The notes: generated by a model from the letters alone, not told the origin. A DNA stretch of 36,429 bases from Ichthyophthirius multifiliis (GCF_000220395.1 NW_004086918.1:1-36429), one strand, 5' to 3'; counted from the stretch's first letter, positions 22,501 to 34,305 are shown. Translations and numbers: made by a program.

Positions 22501-23486
22501 AACTATTAAATCATATAAATACAGTATATAATTTAAATATGGATTTTTTGAAAATCAAAACTTTATCCGAATTAATCAAAAATTCAAGCCCCGATAAAAA
22601 TACTGAACTATAATATGACGATTTAATTAAAAAAGTTATCAATTTTCAATAATAAATGCTGACATAGTAAAAAATACAAAAAGCTACTGAATTATATCAG
22701 CCTGTTGATAATATTTTAATTGCAGTACCTTTTGCTTTGCAAGGGAAAAATTTATATTCTTACACACAAAACGATGATATTAAATTAATAGCAGGTAAAG
22801 CTTTATAAGTTAATATTATTAATCAAATAAATGTTTAGAAAATTTTAAGAAATGAAGAAGATCCAGACGATTTTAAAAAAATTTTCAAAGAAAAATCCAT
22901 TAATAATGATGTTTAAGTAATTCGAACTTTCTATAATTTAAATCCTTTTGCATTTGGTAATAATACAATAGTAAAATATAAAAGCTATTCATATGTAGAA
23001 TTTAATATATAAAAAATCTCACCAGTTGGAACTATTTAGTAAGGAGACGTCTTAATGGACATCGAAGTTACTTTTCCAGTCGATATCATAAAATAAAGCA
23101 TGAAATGTGTCCAAAGAGAAGGAAATGTACTTTAATTATGTTCATAAACTACTTATGATAAAGCTAATATCGCAGTTGTTTGTACATGCAAAAATTCAGC
23201 GACTTTAATTGAAAAACTAGTACTTTATGAAAAAGAAGTAAAAACAGTAGAAGAGAATAATAATTTATTTATTATTATTATTGCGGCTAGTGTAGGAGGA
23301 TTTGTGGTTTGTGTTTTTATTATGGCTTTTATATATTTGAGAAAAAGAATAGGAAAGGATAAATTTAAAATTCTTAAAAAACAAAGCGATGGAACAAGAG
23401 CTATAGACCCTAATATTTCTTTAAGCAAATATTCTTTTAGTGAAATCAGAGATATTGAAAAAGATTATAGAAAAAAATAAAAATGA
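18017..23486 (+). CDS. Giant cysteine-rich single-pass surface protein with GPS-like motif
   Basis: Predicted type I membrane protein of 1674 residues. Removing eight introns (18349-18390, 18616-18709, 18965-19011, 19270-19310, 19527-19597, 19664-19706, 19815-19858, 20171-20233) gives exactly 1675 codons ending in TGA at 23484-23486. A signal peptide (MIIYLFIIISLQIIQINTA) is followed by about 1120 residues of short cysteine modules, roughly C-N-G-x-W ... C-x2-C ... C. Later modules resemble furin-like repeats (CSEILAGCLECTSKTTCKKC). Residues about 1140-1600 are a cysteine-poor ectodomain; just before the membrane it reads LCSQTTYDKANIAVVCTCKN, reminiscent of the GPS autoproteolysis motif that follows REJ domains. 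A single transmembrane helix (FIIIIAASVGGFVVCVFIMAFIYL) and a 50-residue basic tail end the protein. It is likely a surface receptor or adhesion protein; the ligand is unknown. Confidence 0.85.
19553..19588 (+). repeat. (AT)n inside intron 5
   Basis: AT dinucleotide run occupying the middle of the fifth intron (19527-19597) of the cysteine-rich gene. Confidence 0.85.
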
Positions 23487-23645
23487 AAATAAAAATAATC
23501 ATTATTAAAAAAAAATATGTATATATTTATAAATTATACATATTATATTAATTAATTAAATATTTTTTATATAATCTATTTTCATAAATGTTAAAAAAAA
23601 AATATTATAATATTTTATTTATTTAATATTATATATAAAAAGAAA

Positions 23646-25337
23646 ATGATAAATTTTTTAATCCTTAGAACATCCAAAAAAGCCATAAAATAAATAAGAA
23701 AAAAGCCTGACATAAAATACTTAATAATGTTTTATACAATATGTCAAATAACAAATCTTATTTCAATTGTACATAAACAACAATCATAAAAAGAAGATTA
23801 ATATTTCGAATATGATGAAGAAGAAAATTGGATGAATAAAATATTTGAGAAACTTTAAAAACTATGTGTAAATATAATATGTATATGTCTATAAGATATA
23901 TTAAACTGGTATGCAATAAGATATCATTTTTATAATACATTCGGTAAAGAATTAACATAACAGAATATTTTAAATAAATTTATTCAATTATATATACTAA
24001 CCTTTATATTTTTGCAAATAATATTCAACTAAAATTAATTCATTTAAATGTTAATATACACATTAGTTAATTTTTTTTACTTTATGAAATATTTCTAAAA
24101 GAAATAAAATTTTAATTCCTAAATCTAAAATAACATAAATTTAATCGAAAATGTGATCCGAAACACTCAAAATAACAACAATGGTGAAAATTTAAACAAT
24201 AATGAAAACATAAACGAAATAATCCAAAACATAATAAATAATCCTTCTGAAAAAAGCCAAGTATACCAATTAGTATAAATCCAAGAAAAAAAATGGCTTG
24301 TTTTATTTAAGAAAAATCACATCAAATACATCTCTGTATATTTATAACCTAAAAAAAATTCCCTAAACTTCACTCTTCTTAACAAAACTCAAATCGACTC
24401 GAACTTTTTTATCCTCAAATATTTCTCAAATAAAAACTATGGTATCTTATATAATTAATTTGTTGGCAAAATACTCCTATTTACAGCCCTACCCTCTTTC
24501 AGGATCCTCAAAGTACTTTCAGTAGGTATTATAAATAAAAACCATATAGTAATCCATGAGCAAAAGCCCAAATTTATTGCTCAAAGGCTTAAATAGATAT
24601 TATTTTATCATTTTTTAGAAGGCGAATAATCATCATAAACACCCGTCAACTACTGCGATAGAGAATTAAAATTATACTTTAATATTGAGAATGATGATTA
24701 TATAATATCAACTGAAGAAAATGTACTTATAATAAGTTAAATATTATCAAATATTATCTGGAATCCTCTCGTTAATGGCTGGGAAAAAGAATTTTATTAA
24801 TAAAATACAAATAAAAATATAGGTTCGAGTACAAAACAATATTTTATTTAAGAAAAAACTAAAACTGTTACTTTCGAATCAAATATAAAATGTATTGTTT
24901 TGCTTAATAAAAGGTATATAGTAGTTTAAGATGATAATAATTTCTATATATATAGTGTTCCTGTCTATTAGATTTTGTAAACTGTAAAAAACTATTTTGT
25001 TTAGGATTTCATTTTATTAAAAATCGATAAATGTGTGGAAATTCAAGGACTTAAAATCGATTCGTTTTTGTAATTGTAATAGTTTGTTTAAAAAGATATT
25101 CATTAATCTATTTTTAATAATAATAATATTGCTTAAGGAAATTAAGAATTTTTTAATAATGAAGAAGTTGGGGAAGATGAAGATAGCAGCAATATTATAT
25201 AAAATACATTTTTTAAATAATTTAAAAATATTAATTATGTTTATTCTGATAATAAAGTTTATTACTTAAAACCTAAATATGATAATAAAGATATTTTTTA
25301 ACTTACTTTTGTTAGTTTAGATAAATTCATGTCTTGA
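23646..25337 (+). CDS. Intronless orphan protein, 563 residues, hydrophobic N-terminal part
   Basis: One uninterrupted frame of 564 codons from ATG 23646 to TGA 25335-25337. I do not recognise it. Residues about 25-42 (YLIMFYTICQITNLISIV) and about 113-150 (LYILTFIFLQIIF, then MLIYTLVNFFYFMKYF) are hydrophobic and could be membrane segments. An Asn-rich linker follows (near residues 170-195). The rest alternates short hydrophobic and polar strands (WLVLFKKNHIKYISVYL, GKILLFTALPSFRILKVL, IKCIVLLNKRYIVVQDDNNF), which suggests a beta-rich, perhaps propeller-like, domain. An acidic stretch (NNEEVGEDEDSS) lies near the end and the last residues are KFMSC. It lies 160 bp after the cysteine-rich surface gene on the same strand. 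Confidence 0.7.
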
Positions 25338-25578
25338 CTATTATTATTAATTTTTTTTTTGTTTTAATATAGTTTATTTATGTTAAAAAAAAAAAATATT
25401 AATATTTTATAATTAAGTTTGTAAATTATATTTACATTTTTATTTTAATTTAAAATTGATATATTTATAATTATAAGTAATAAAAATATATTTATAAAAT
25501 ATATATAATAATATAATAATATTTTTAAAATATATATAATATTATCCTTTTTTAAAAATTATATATAAACTTTTATTT
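25338..25578. other. Convergent AT-rich spacer
   Basis: Short region between two converging genes, shared 3' flank. Nothing recognised. Confidence 0.55.
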
Positions 25579-26800
25579 TCATTATTTTTTAATTTTTTAA
25601 ATAAAATTTTATAAAAACTCCTTTTTCTTTTTCAAAAAAAATTATTTTAAAACCAAACTAGAAGTTTTTTAAATAAAAAATTTATATTGCTTAATTTTTT
25701 TTCTTTGCATTTATATTTTAGACTATTAATTATTTAACTAATCAACAAAAATTCTAATTTATTTAATAAAATCATCATATTAGTTTTCTCCAAACCCTTA
25801 TTTAATTCCAATATTATATTATTAATATTATTAAATAATTTACTATAAGGCATCAATTTAAGTTTGATAGCAAATATTATTATTAGGCGAATAATTATTT
25901 TCTAACTTTAATTCAAATTATAATTAATTATGTAGAAGTTACTTCTCTAGTCTAATATTATCGTCAAGAATATACTTAATTTATTCTTATTTTTACAAAT
26001 TAAGCTTTTCTAAATTTTTGCATTACACTTAAAAATTATTTACCTAATCACTAAGTGAAGTCTTTTATTTAATAAGCTAAATTATTTCATCTTTCGCAAA
26101 ATTTAATTCCTTCATGACTTTTTCAACCAAATTTTTTATTTGATTATTTAATTTTTATTATTAATTTAGTCCTGTTTTTAACTATTCGATATTTTCCTTT
26201 AAACAATAAATCTCTAAATCTTTTTCTTAAATTTATTATTATAAAAACTCATTTTTTTTTTCAAGGTTATTGTCTATATTTTTAACTTATTAATTATTTA
26301 ATTCTTCTTCCTTTGGATTTTAATTTGTATTATAATTAAAATAATTTAAATTACCACTTGCTATATTATTAAAAGTTGGAAATTAAAAATTCTACATATT
26401 ATTTTATTAACTACTATTAGAGTTATTATTTAATGTATTTTGTTCACTTATTGATTATTATATTATGTTTGAATTGTAATTAATTAACTTTAAGTCATTT
26501 TCTTCAAAATTATAACTATATGAAGATTAATATTAATTATTGTCAATAGGGTAAAAAGAATTAGGTATTATAAGATTTTTTTCAGAAAAACTTTACTTTT
26601 TTAATATTTTTATTTATTAATGAATTTGTTATGAAAAAAAATTATTTTTAATATCTTCTAAAATTGGACTTGACGTAGACTATTATAGAAAAAGTAAACA
26701 TTAATAGATTTTTTTTTTTTTTTTTTACACCGTCAAATATTTTTAAACTATTTTCATCATCGTTTTCTTTTATTTTTAAATCAAAGCTTATTTAATTCAT
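25579..26800 (-). CDS. Asn/Gln-rich coiled-coil protein, 390 residues
   Basis: Unrecognised protein. Removing the intron 26680-26728 gives exactly 391 codons ending in TGA at 25579-25581. Exon 1 codes 24 residues (MNQISFDLKIKENDDENSLK...DG). Exon 2 starts STSSPILEDI, then about 100 residues rich in Asn, Ser and Gln, probably disordered. From about residue 165 the chain becomes helical coiled coil: LEKKNEFLQQQIQEKDLEIY, LKENIEQLKTGLNQQQKL, KNLVEKVMKELNFAKDEI, LDDNIRLEKQLLHNQLQF. The C-terminus is basic with Phe-rich patches (LKQFFLKKKKEFLQN). No catalytic motif or membrane segment is seen. It is presumably a structural or scaffold protein; no partner can be inferred. Confidence 0.7.
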
Positions 26801-27584
26801 TATTATTTTATTTATTAGAAATATTTTTTATAAAATAATATTAAATTTTATTATAATTTTTGTTTTGTTTTTGTTTTTGTTTTTGTTTTTTTATTTAAAA
26901 TGAACTATATTTTTATTATTTTAATAAAGTTATTTTTATTTAATTTATTTATATATTAAAAGAAATTAAACATTTTAAAAATTATTTTGTTAAAATATAT
27001 ATAATTTATTAAAATTTAATTAGAAACTAATAAAATTATATTTATTTTTCAAAATATATATAAATCTATATTAATAAATAAATTTTAATTCATTTGGTTA
27101 TGATTTTAATAATTCTGATTTTATAATAATTATATTTACATAATAATTAATCAAATATGAGATGTTTAATTATGAATTTAATCTATTAAATGAATTATAA
27201 AAATAAAATTATTTATTTTCTTAAAATAAAATTTAATTTTATTTTATTTAAACTTATTAAAGATTAGATTTTTTTAAATATTGAAAAGATAATCAATAAA
27301 TAATCTATATTTTCAAAATCTTACATTATTAATTTTAATATTTGTGTTGATATCCTTTAATATAAATATTATAATTATAAATGTAACTATAAAAATATAA
27401 AATAATGGTTGGTACTAGTTTAAAAAATAATATTAAAAATAACATATAAATATTATAATTATCATTATAATATAAAAACCCTTTACTAAATAAAAATAAT
27501 TAAAAAATAATTCATTCACAAATAAATAAAAAATTAATAAATAAAATTAAAATTAAAAATAAAAATATAAAATATAAAAAAAAG
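26801..27584. other. Divergent AT-rich region with TTTTTG repeats
   Basis: 784 bp between two divergently read genes. It has about five TTTTTG-like hexamers at 26857-26890, close upstream of the coiled-coil gene. No other gene or RNA is seen. Confidence 0.6.
26857..26890. repeat. (TTTTTG)n hexamer repeat
   Basis: Tandem T-rich hexamers ending in G, located just upstream of the minus-strand coiled-coil gene start at 26800. Confidence 0.75.
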
Positions 27585-28715
27585 ATGAAATACATATTTA
27601 GTTAAACCTTACAATATATACTAATAATTTTAATACTCAACTAAGTCTACCCCAGCAACCAGCAAGAATAAATTGAAACAATAAAGTAAATCATAAATGC
27701 TTAATGCAATAACGTGGACTATGCCCGTACCCTAAATTCTCAAATTCTCAAAGTAGCCTAATAACTAAGCCCTTGTGATTTAATAAATTCAAAAAGTTTT
27801 GTATAAATAGATTATAGTAATTAAATAGGTCCTAAATTATATTTAACAAATTTCTTAGAAAGAACTACAAATACAGAAATCTAAAAAGTTTTTTAAGTCC
27901 ATACTCAAAAGCTAAAAATAAATTATGGATTTGTTGGACTTCCTTAATATTACATATACACTTCTTAATACAAACGAGACCCAAAATGCGGTTCATAATA
28001 AATATTTTAAACCTTAGGTGATACATATGATACGTGTAAATTATGCCAAGGAACTTATTTTTCCACTATAGATAATGCCTAAATAAAGATCCTATAATAA
28101 AACGAAAGAATAATTTACAATAGTGAAATCTCTCTCTACACAATCAAAAACGCAAACATTTAAATCCCCAAAATAATCGTAAAAGCCTTCCAAACACTCT
28201 GGAATTGTAACAATCCAGATAACAATATTCCATTAACCGGTAGTTTTGATTTTATTACAGAAGAAAAACTACTTGAAACTAGCATTTATGGTTTTAAAAA
28301 ATTGTGCGAAGGTTGTTAACAAGAAGGATGTCTTTAATGTTCTGCTGAAGACTAAAATATATGCTATCAATGCCAATAAGGATTTTACAAATAAGGAGAT
28401 AATTGCATTAAATGTAAATCTGATAATTGCTCTTAATGTGAAATAGATACAACAAGCGGTGAAGAAATATGTAATGTATGCGAACCAAATTTCGTATTTT
28501 TGGAAAATAAATGTGTAGATGATTGTCCTCCAAATTACAAGAAAACATCTAAGGCATGCCTAATTTGTGCTGAAGGACAATACTTAAGTGAAACTGAATG
28601 TCTTCCATGTCTTTAATATTGTAAAGTTTGTAATTAAAAAAATGTATGTTCTGAATGCTATCCAGGATTCAAAATAGAGTAATATATAAAAATATATATA
28701 TAACATATAAATAAT

Positions 28716-28751
<36 letters not shown>

Positions 28752-31070
28752 TTATTTATATATATATATATTATTTAATATTTATAACCTTTATATATAA
28801 TATAAATAGTAATGGTTTATGCAAAAAAGTACCACCAGGACCGTCTTGTGACACTGAAAAATGTCCCGACGGCTTTTACAGAATTTATGAATATCCATTT
28901 GAATGTCTTCCCTGTCATGTTTCATGCTCTAAATGTTTAGCTGGTTCAAATAATGATTGTACAGAATGCAAAGATCCCTAAATCTATGAACTCCAAAACG
29001 GTTTTTGTCTTCAAAAAATAACTGAAGAACCTCCAATGTTTTTAGATTAAGAAGGTTCCGAAATATCCTGTTTTTTTACCTGTTCTAAATGTTCTGACAA
29101 TTCTGAAAACTGCGACGAATGTAAACCTGATATGAATTATTATATTAAAAATGGCCTTAAATTCAACTGTTATTCAGAATGTCCTAATGGTTATATACCA
29201 GAATCAGATTCTTCCTCAAGTAAATAAATCTAATGTATATTAGACTTAAATGCATAAAGTGAATAAAAATAATGCCCTTATTCTTAGTATTTAGACCCTT
29301 CAACTTAATCATGTGCTTCTTGTAAAGACAATTGTTTAAATTGTAATGTTTTGAATTAATGTGATGAATGTTCTTTGGGCTATTTTTGGAACATTGAAGC
29401 CGAAGAATGTGAGGCTTGTCATTTTTCTTGTAAAAAATGTAATGGAAATTTATTTTCGGACTGTCTTCTATGCTCGAACCCAAACCAATTATACCCAAAT
29501 GAAAATGGAGTCTGTGAAAATTCATCTAGTTCAACACAAGTTTTCGAAGGCGAATAAATAAAGGCAGAACAAGACGAAATTTTCGCAAAATTAGCTACTT
29601 GTGAATATTAAAAAGTCGAAGGATTTAAATATAGTGTAGACTTTGAACAAATATTTACTTAACAAAACCCTTAATGGTCCTAAGTAAGTCTTGTAAAAGA
29701 ATCATAATGCAAAACAGAATTTTTCAAGCAAAAATTTCCTGCTTTAACCATTTTTTTATCTACTTGTAAAGACCAAGATTTACAAAGATCCTTTTTAATT
29801 GGATAATAAGGCCAAATAAGTACTATTGTAAGCATAATTTTGAACTATTATGATGTTCTTATAGATGGAAAAAAGGTGAATCCAGGAAATTTTGTAAGTT
29901 TTGCAAAAATAAAAGATTACTTTAGAATTTATTACATAAAATAAGTATCTATTGATTCAGATAATGAGAACAAATGTAATTAGTTTGTATGTGAAGGTAT
30001 AATTGATTTAAATTAGGAAGAATTCTAAACTTCTAAAGGCACGAAAATTTTGATTAAAGAAAAGTTGAATTTAGACTTAGAAGTTAGTTGTTATGATGAA
30101 GAGTAGAAAATTACTGAATTTAAGCTAAAAGAAGTTGAGAAAGCTGTTTTTGGAGCAAATTAATCTATAAAAACAAATACTTAATAATTCTTAATCTTTT
30201 AAATTTGCGCTAAGGATATTACTACAGGAAAATAAATCCTTTTAGAAGCACTTGTTTAAAAATACATAGGAAGTGGATTCTATGAAGTAAAATAAAAAAA
30301 AAAAAAAAAAAAAAAAAAAATTATTAAAGGTAATATTACCTTTTTATGAAGAAAACCATTAAATTTAAATAATACATATACAAGGTGCAAATATAGAATA
30401 AAATACTTAATTAAAATAATGTGATGAAAATTACAAAAATAATTTTGAGAATTATAAAGTACTAAAAGTGAAGATTCTTGAATTTTAAGAAGTCTAAAAG
30501 AATTTCGATGAAAATGATAATTTGAGCTTATAATATTAAAAAAAAGTAAAGGAAGAAAACGAAAAATAATAAAATGAAAGGAACTTTTCAAAATGTTCAT
30601 GTATAGATGTAAAAGATTATATTTTATAATAAGAAAATTTGAAAAATCTTTTAACCGAAATATCAGAAGGTAATACTATTTTGACATAAAAGTTATAAAT
30701 TTATGATGTAAAACATATATTGGATAATTTAAAAATTGATATTGAAGAAATGAAAAATAATAATATTCATTTAACTTCTAATTAAGCTAAAAGTATATTC
30801 GATATATACATTGAAGAAAAAAAAAAATAAACAGAAGAATTCTATGATTATGATAGTAGTATTATACCTTAATGTATTTAAAATATTCTAGTAGATGCTA
30901 CTTTTAGTAATAGAGGTAATTGCTTAAATAATAAAGATTAAAATTTAAGCGAAATTATTAAAAATAATAATTTTAATTAACTTTTAGAGGATATAAAAGA
31001 AAGTATTTGGTGTTAAATTAATGAAGACAGATGCCAAAAAGCTTATTAAATTATTTAAGGTTGTATTTGA
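27585..31070 (+). CDS. Large cysteine-rich secretory protein with furin-like repeats
   Basis: Protein of 1103 residues. Removing introns 28679-28809 and 30287-30329 gives exactly 1104 codons ending in TGA at 31068-31070. A hydrophobic N-terminus (TLQYILIILILNQVYPSN) looks like a signal peptide. The first 200 residues form a cysteine-poor domain. Residues about 230-620 are furin-like/EGF-like cysteine repeats, for example CEGCQQEGCLQCSAEDQNIC, CIKCKSDNCSQC, CLPCLQYCKVC, CHVSCSKC and CHFSCKKC. The final 480 residues are Lys/Glu/Asn-rich with scattered Cys and predicted helices, ending CQINEDRCQKAYQIIQGCI. Unlike the gene at 18017 there is no C-terminal membrane helix, so secretion or luminal retention is likelier than a surface receptor. 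Large proteins of this class are abundant in ciliates and mostly uncharacterised. Intron 1 is the longest clear intron here (131 nt) and carries an AT repeat. Confidence 0.8.
28716..28768 (+). repeat. AT-repeat inside intron 1
   Basis: AT-dinucleotide stretches broken by TTTA units, within intron 28679-28809 of the cysteine-rich gene. Confidence 0.75.
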
Positions 31071-31152
31071 GAATTATATTTTATTATAATATTATTAAAA
31101 ATTTATGCATTATTTATATTGTTTAAGAATTTTTATTTTTATATTAAATTTA

Positions 31153-31178
31153 AAATATAAATATAAATATAAATATAA

Positions 31179-31209
<31 letters not shown>

Positions 31210-31212
31210 TAT
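31153..31212. repeat. Hexamer repeat (AAATAT)n then (AT)n
   Basis: About seven copies of AAATAT followed by an AT dinucleotide run, in the convergent spacer (31071-31258) between the cysteine-rich gene and the Tousled-like kinase. Nothing else is seen there. Confidence 0.8.
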
Positions 31213-31258
31213 AAAAATTCTTTATTAAAATTAAAAAAGTAAATAAAAATATAGATTT

Positions 31259-33711
31259 TCATTTCTTATTAATATACTAACAATTACAAACTTATTATAT
31301 ATCCCATCGAAAATTTTAATCATAAGTCAAGCAATTTTTTATAAATTATTTACATTCATTACTTACATTTGGTTTTGTAGGAAATTATACTTATGTTGAT
31401 TTCAAAATAATATTTTCCTAGTTTTAGAAAATTATACATTAAAAAAAAATATTTAATACCTTTAAGATTTTATCTTAACTCATATTATTTCCAAAAGGTC
31501 TTTAGCCGAAAACCATTTCATAAAAAATAACGCCAATACTCCAAATATCTACTTTATGTGAAATTTAAGGATTATTATCAAATTCGAAAGTTTCTGGAGG
31601 TAAATACCAATAAGTGCCTACACCCTAACTAGTTAATTCCATTTTCGTTTATTCATCTTCAAATATTTTACATAAACCGAAATCAGTAATTTTTAATTCT
31701 CCCTTTTAAAATATAATATTTTAAGGTTTTAAATCATAATGGATGATTCTATTCCTTTAACCATTCATATATTTTAATGCGTTTAGAATCTATTTTATTA
31801 ATAATTTAGCCTCTTTTTCTGGAATAACCTTTAAATAATTTTTTTATTATTTATTGTATATTTTTATTAAAAGTACTTTATTTTTTTTCAAAAAAAAATA
31901 TAAATCAGGTCCTTCGCAATATTCGAGAACTGTCGCAAATGAATTTTCATCAATTTCTACGGTATCATATAATTAAACAATATTAGGATGTTTTAATTCC
32001 GAATGTATTTTACTTTCCCTTATTGCATGTTTTATATAATTTGCTTTTGATCTTTCTGACCAATTTAAATTTAATTAATGAATTTTGCATGCTACTTCAC
32101 GAAACTCAACTAAATCATATGCTTTAAAAACTTCAGAAAATCCTCCTTTTCCTAAAAGAGATAATAATTAATATCTTTCTCCTAAACAAGGCCATGTCTT
32201 AGTATATCTTGAACTAATGTTTATTTAATTAATTTATATTTTTTTACTAAAAATAATTTTTAATACTTTTATTCTTCAAAAAACCTTTTATGTTATTAAA
32301 TAAATAATAATTTTTAATGTTCTAAATGCATTAAATTTTCATGCATCTCTTATTCTTCCTTTAAAAAAAATGATAAATTATTTAATTGTTATTTAAAAAA
32401 TAGTTACTTTTTATAAGCATTATAGTTAAATATTAATTCTTTATTTAGCTTCTTAAATTTCTTAATCTTTAATTTCTTATTCGCCTTTTTTATTTATCTT
32501 TAAAGCCCTTTTTTTCTTTTCTAATTCTTCTTTTTATTATTCAATTATATTTAATCTTTCATTTATTTTTTAAAAGTCAGTTCCATCATGCCAAGTATCA
32601 TCAAATTTTGTACAATCTCTAGTTTATACATATTCGCCTAACCTTAATTTTTCTGCAGATATATAATTTTTTAATTCTTCTCTCTTTAATTTTTCTATAG
32701 TTAAAATTTATTATCCAATTAATTTTTAAACTTTTTATTTATAAACCTTTAATTTTTTTATTGTTTTTTAAGCAAATATTTAAAATCTTACATTAATATT
32801 ATTTGATGAAGCATTTATTTATTTTTCAATTTCTATCTTTTTATTGAAAATAAATAATAAAATAAACTTTTTTTAAGAATAAAACAAAACAAAAAATACT
32901 TTTTCTTATTCATAATATTTGATTAAATTATTCTTTTCAACAATAGCCTTATCTTTTTTTTTAACTCTTCTACTAAAACATCATATTTAGTCTAAAGTTA
33001 TATTTAATCTTTCAATTAATTTTAGCTTTAAAAAAATAATTAAGACTAACTTTCAATTTTATTAGTTTTAAAATTATCATCTGTATTTTTTCTTCTAGCC
33101 ATTTCGTTTGTATATTTAATTGTATTATTTTAATCTGTATTTTAACTATTATTATTATTATTTATTTTTTTTGGAAAATAATTAAAATAATTTGTTATTT
33201 TCATATTTCCTGCAGGTGGACTTACAGACAATTAAATTTCATTTGAATCACTTTCATCTGAATTAGTAGTCCTTTTTGTCCTATTTTAGATAGTACTGTT
33301 ATCATATTTTTTAAGTTTTTTTAAATTAGAAGTTGTTTGCTACATTTTGCGCTTTTTTATTTTATTTTTTTAATTTTTTTCGCGGGAATTAATTTAAAAA
33401 TTAACACTCTAATTAGTGTTTTGATCAAAAATATTTTATTTTATTTATTTATTTGAAAATTAATCTATTTAAATTTCTTTTTGTATTTATAAAATTTCAT
33501 TTTATTCGTTTTTTATCTATATAAAATATTATTTTTAAAAAAGAAGAATTTATTATTTTTTTCAATAAAAAAAAAATATAATAAAAATTATATATACTCT
33601 TTTATTAGATATTATATTTACTATGTTTTAATTATTCTCTATGTTTTAATTATTTTCTATGTTTTAATTTGAATTTATTAGTTATTCTTCTACTAATTTT
33701 ACTTCTTCCAT
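31259..33711 (-). CDS. TLK: Tousled-like kinase
   Basis: Complete Tousled-like Ser/Thr kinase of about 676 residues. Seven introns fit: 33517-33621, 32837-32899, 32747-32791, 32359-32407, 32214-32284, 31829-31876, 31418-31459. The spliced length is one short of a multiple of three, explained by a frame break in an A9 run (32954-32962 on the plus strand) or by an extra 32-nt intron. The N-terminal part is disordered and holds KITNYF, like the I-S-D-Y-F motif of animal TLKs. Then come coiled coils and the family-specific stretch LRLGEYVQTRD...[10 protein letters not shown]. The kinase domain (about 403-676) has [45 protein letters not shown] (HYD is typical of TLK), [28 protein letters not shown] and [13 protein letters not shown]. 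TLKs phosphorylate the histone chaperone Asf1 in DNA replication and chromatin assembly. The start at 33711 opens an exon with a QNIENN repeat. Confidence 0.93.
32954..32962 (-). other. A9/T9 run with frame break in TLK
   Basis: On the minus strand the frame before the run reads VLVEELKK and the frame after it reads [18 protein letters not shown]. One extra A would join them into a continuous coiled coil. An alternative is a 32-nt GT...AG intron that would remove the run. Confidence 0.6.
33621..33674 (-). repeat. 18-bp tandem repeat in TLK exon 1
   Basis: Three copies of an 18-bp unit starting at 33621, 33639 and 33657. Read on the minus strand they encode the hexapeptide QNIENN, and the last copy abuts the first splice donor. 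Confidence 0.8.
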
Positions 33712-34305
33712 TTTATGTAAATTTTATGTTTAGTTATTTTATACTTGTGCATTTATTGGATTTAATATTTATTACTATTTTTTAAAAATAAGAAAATAAT
33801 ATTATTAAAATATTCTAGTTTTTTATTTGGCTCTTTTATTAAATTTACATTATTTGAACTTGCTTTATACATCCTGCTTTCTAAAAGGAGTATTTTTTAT
33901 TCTTCTTTATCCATTTTTATTATTTTTTATTTTTTTTTTAATTAATTTTTTTTTTTTTATAATTGTTATTATATTATTTTTTTATTTTTTCAAAAAAAAA
34001 AATTGTGTACTAAAAATCTTTTAGTTTATTATAAAAAAATATTTATTATTATTTTAAAAATTAATAATAACGAGAAAATAATAGAAAATTCTTTATTTTT
34101 ACATAAAATATAATTATGATGGGTGATTAAAATATATTGATTTCCATATATTAAGTAAAATTTATTTAATTATAAAAAAAAATATATATATTTTTCTCTC
34201 TATATATTTTTTTTATTATTATTATTAATTTATTAAAAATAAAAAAAAACTTAAGTAATAAATAAAATAATAATTAAAAATAAAATTAATATTTAAAAAA
34301 TATAA
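33712..34305. other. Divergent promoter region
   Basis: 594 bp between the divergent TLK and SP-RING/Ulp1-like genes. T-rich stretches, for example near 33930, give only low-complexity frames. No gene or motif recognised. Confidence 0.55.

Noticed and set aside
26581-26640. Apparent frame shift in the minus-strand coiled-coil gene
   Set aside because: On recounting the T-run the frame is continuous; spliced length is exactly 391 codons.
29184-29525. Minus-strand frame of 113 codons
   Set aside because: Antisense to the furin-like repeats of the cysteine-rich gene; no coding features of its own.
33827-34024. Plus-strand frame of 65 codons, Phe/Leu/Ile-rich
   Set aside because: Low-complexity translation of T-rich spacer; no coding signal or family resemblance.
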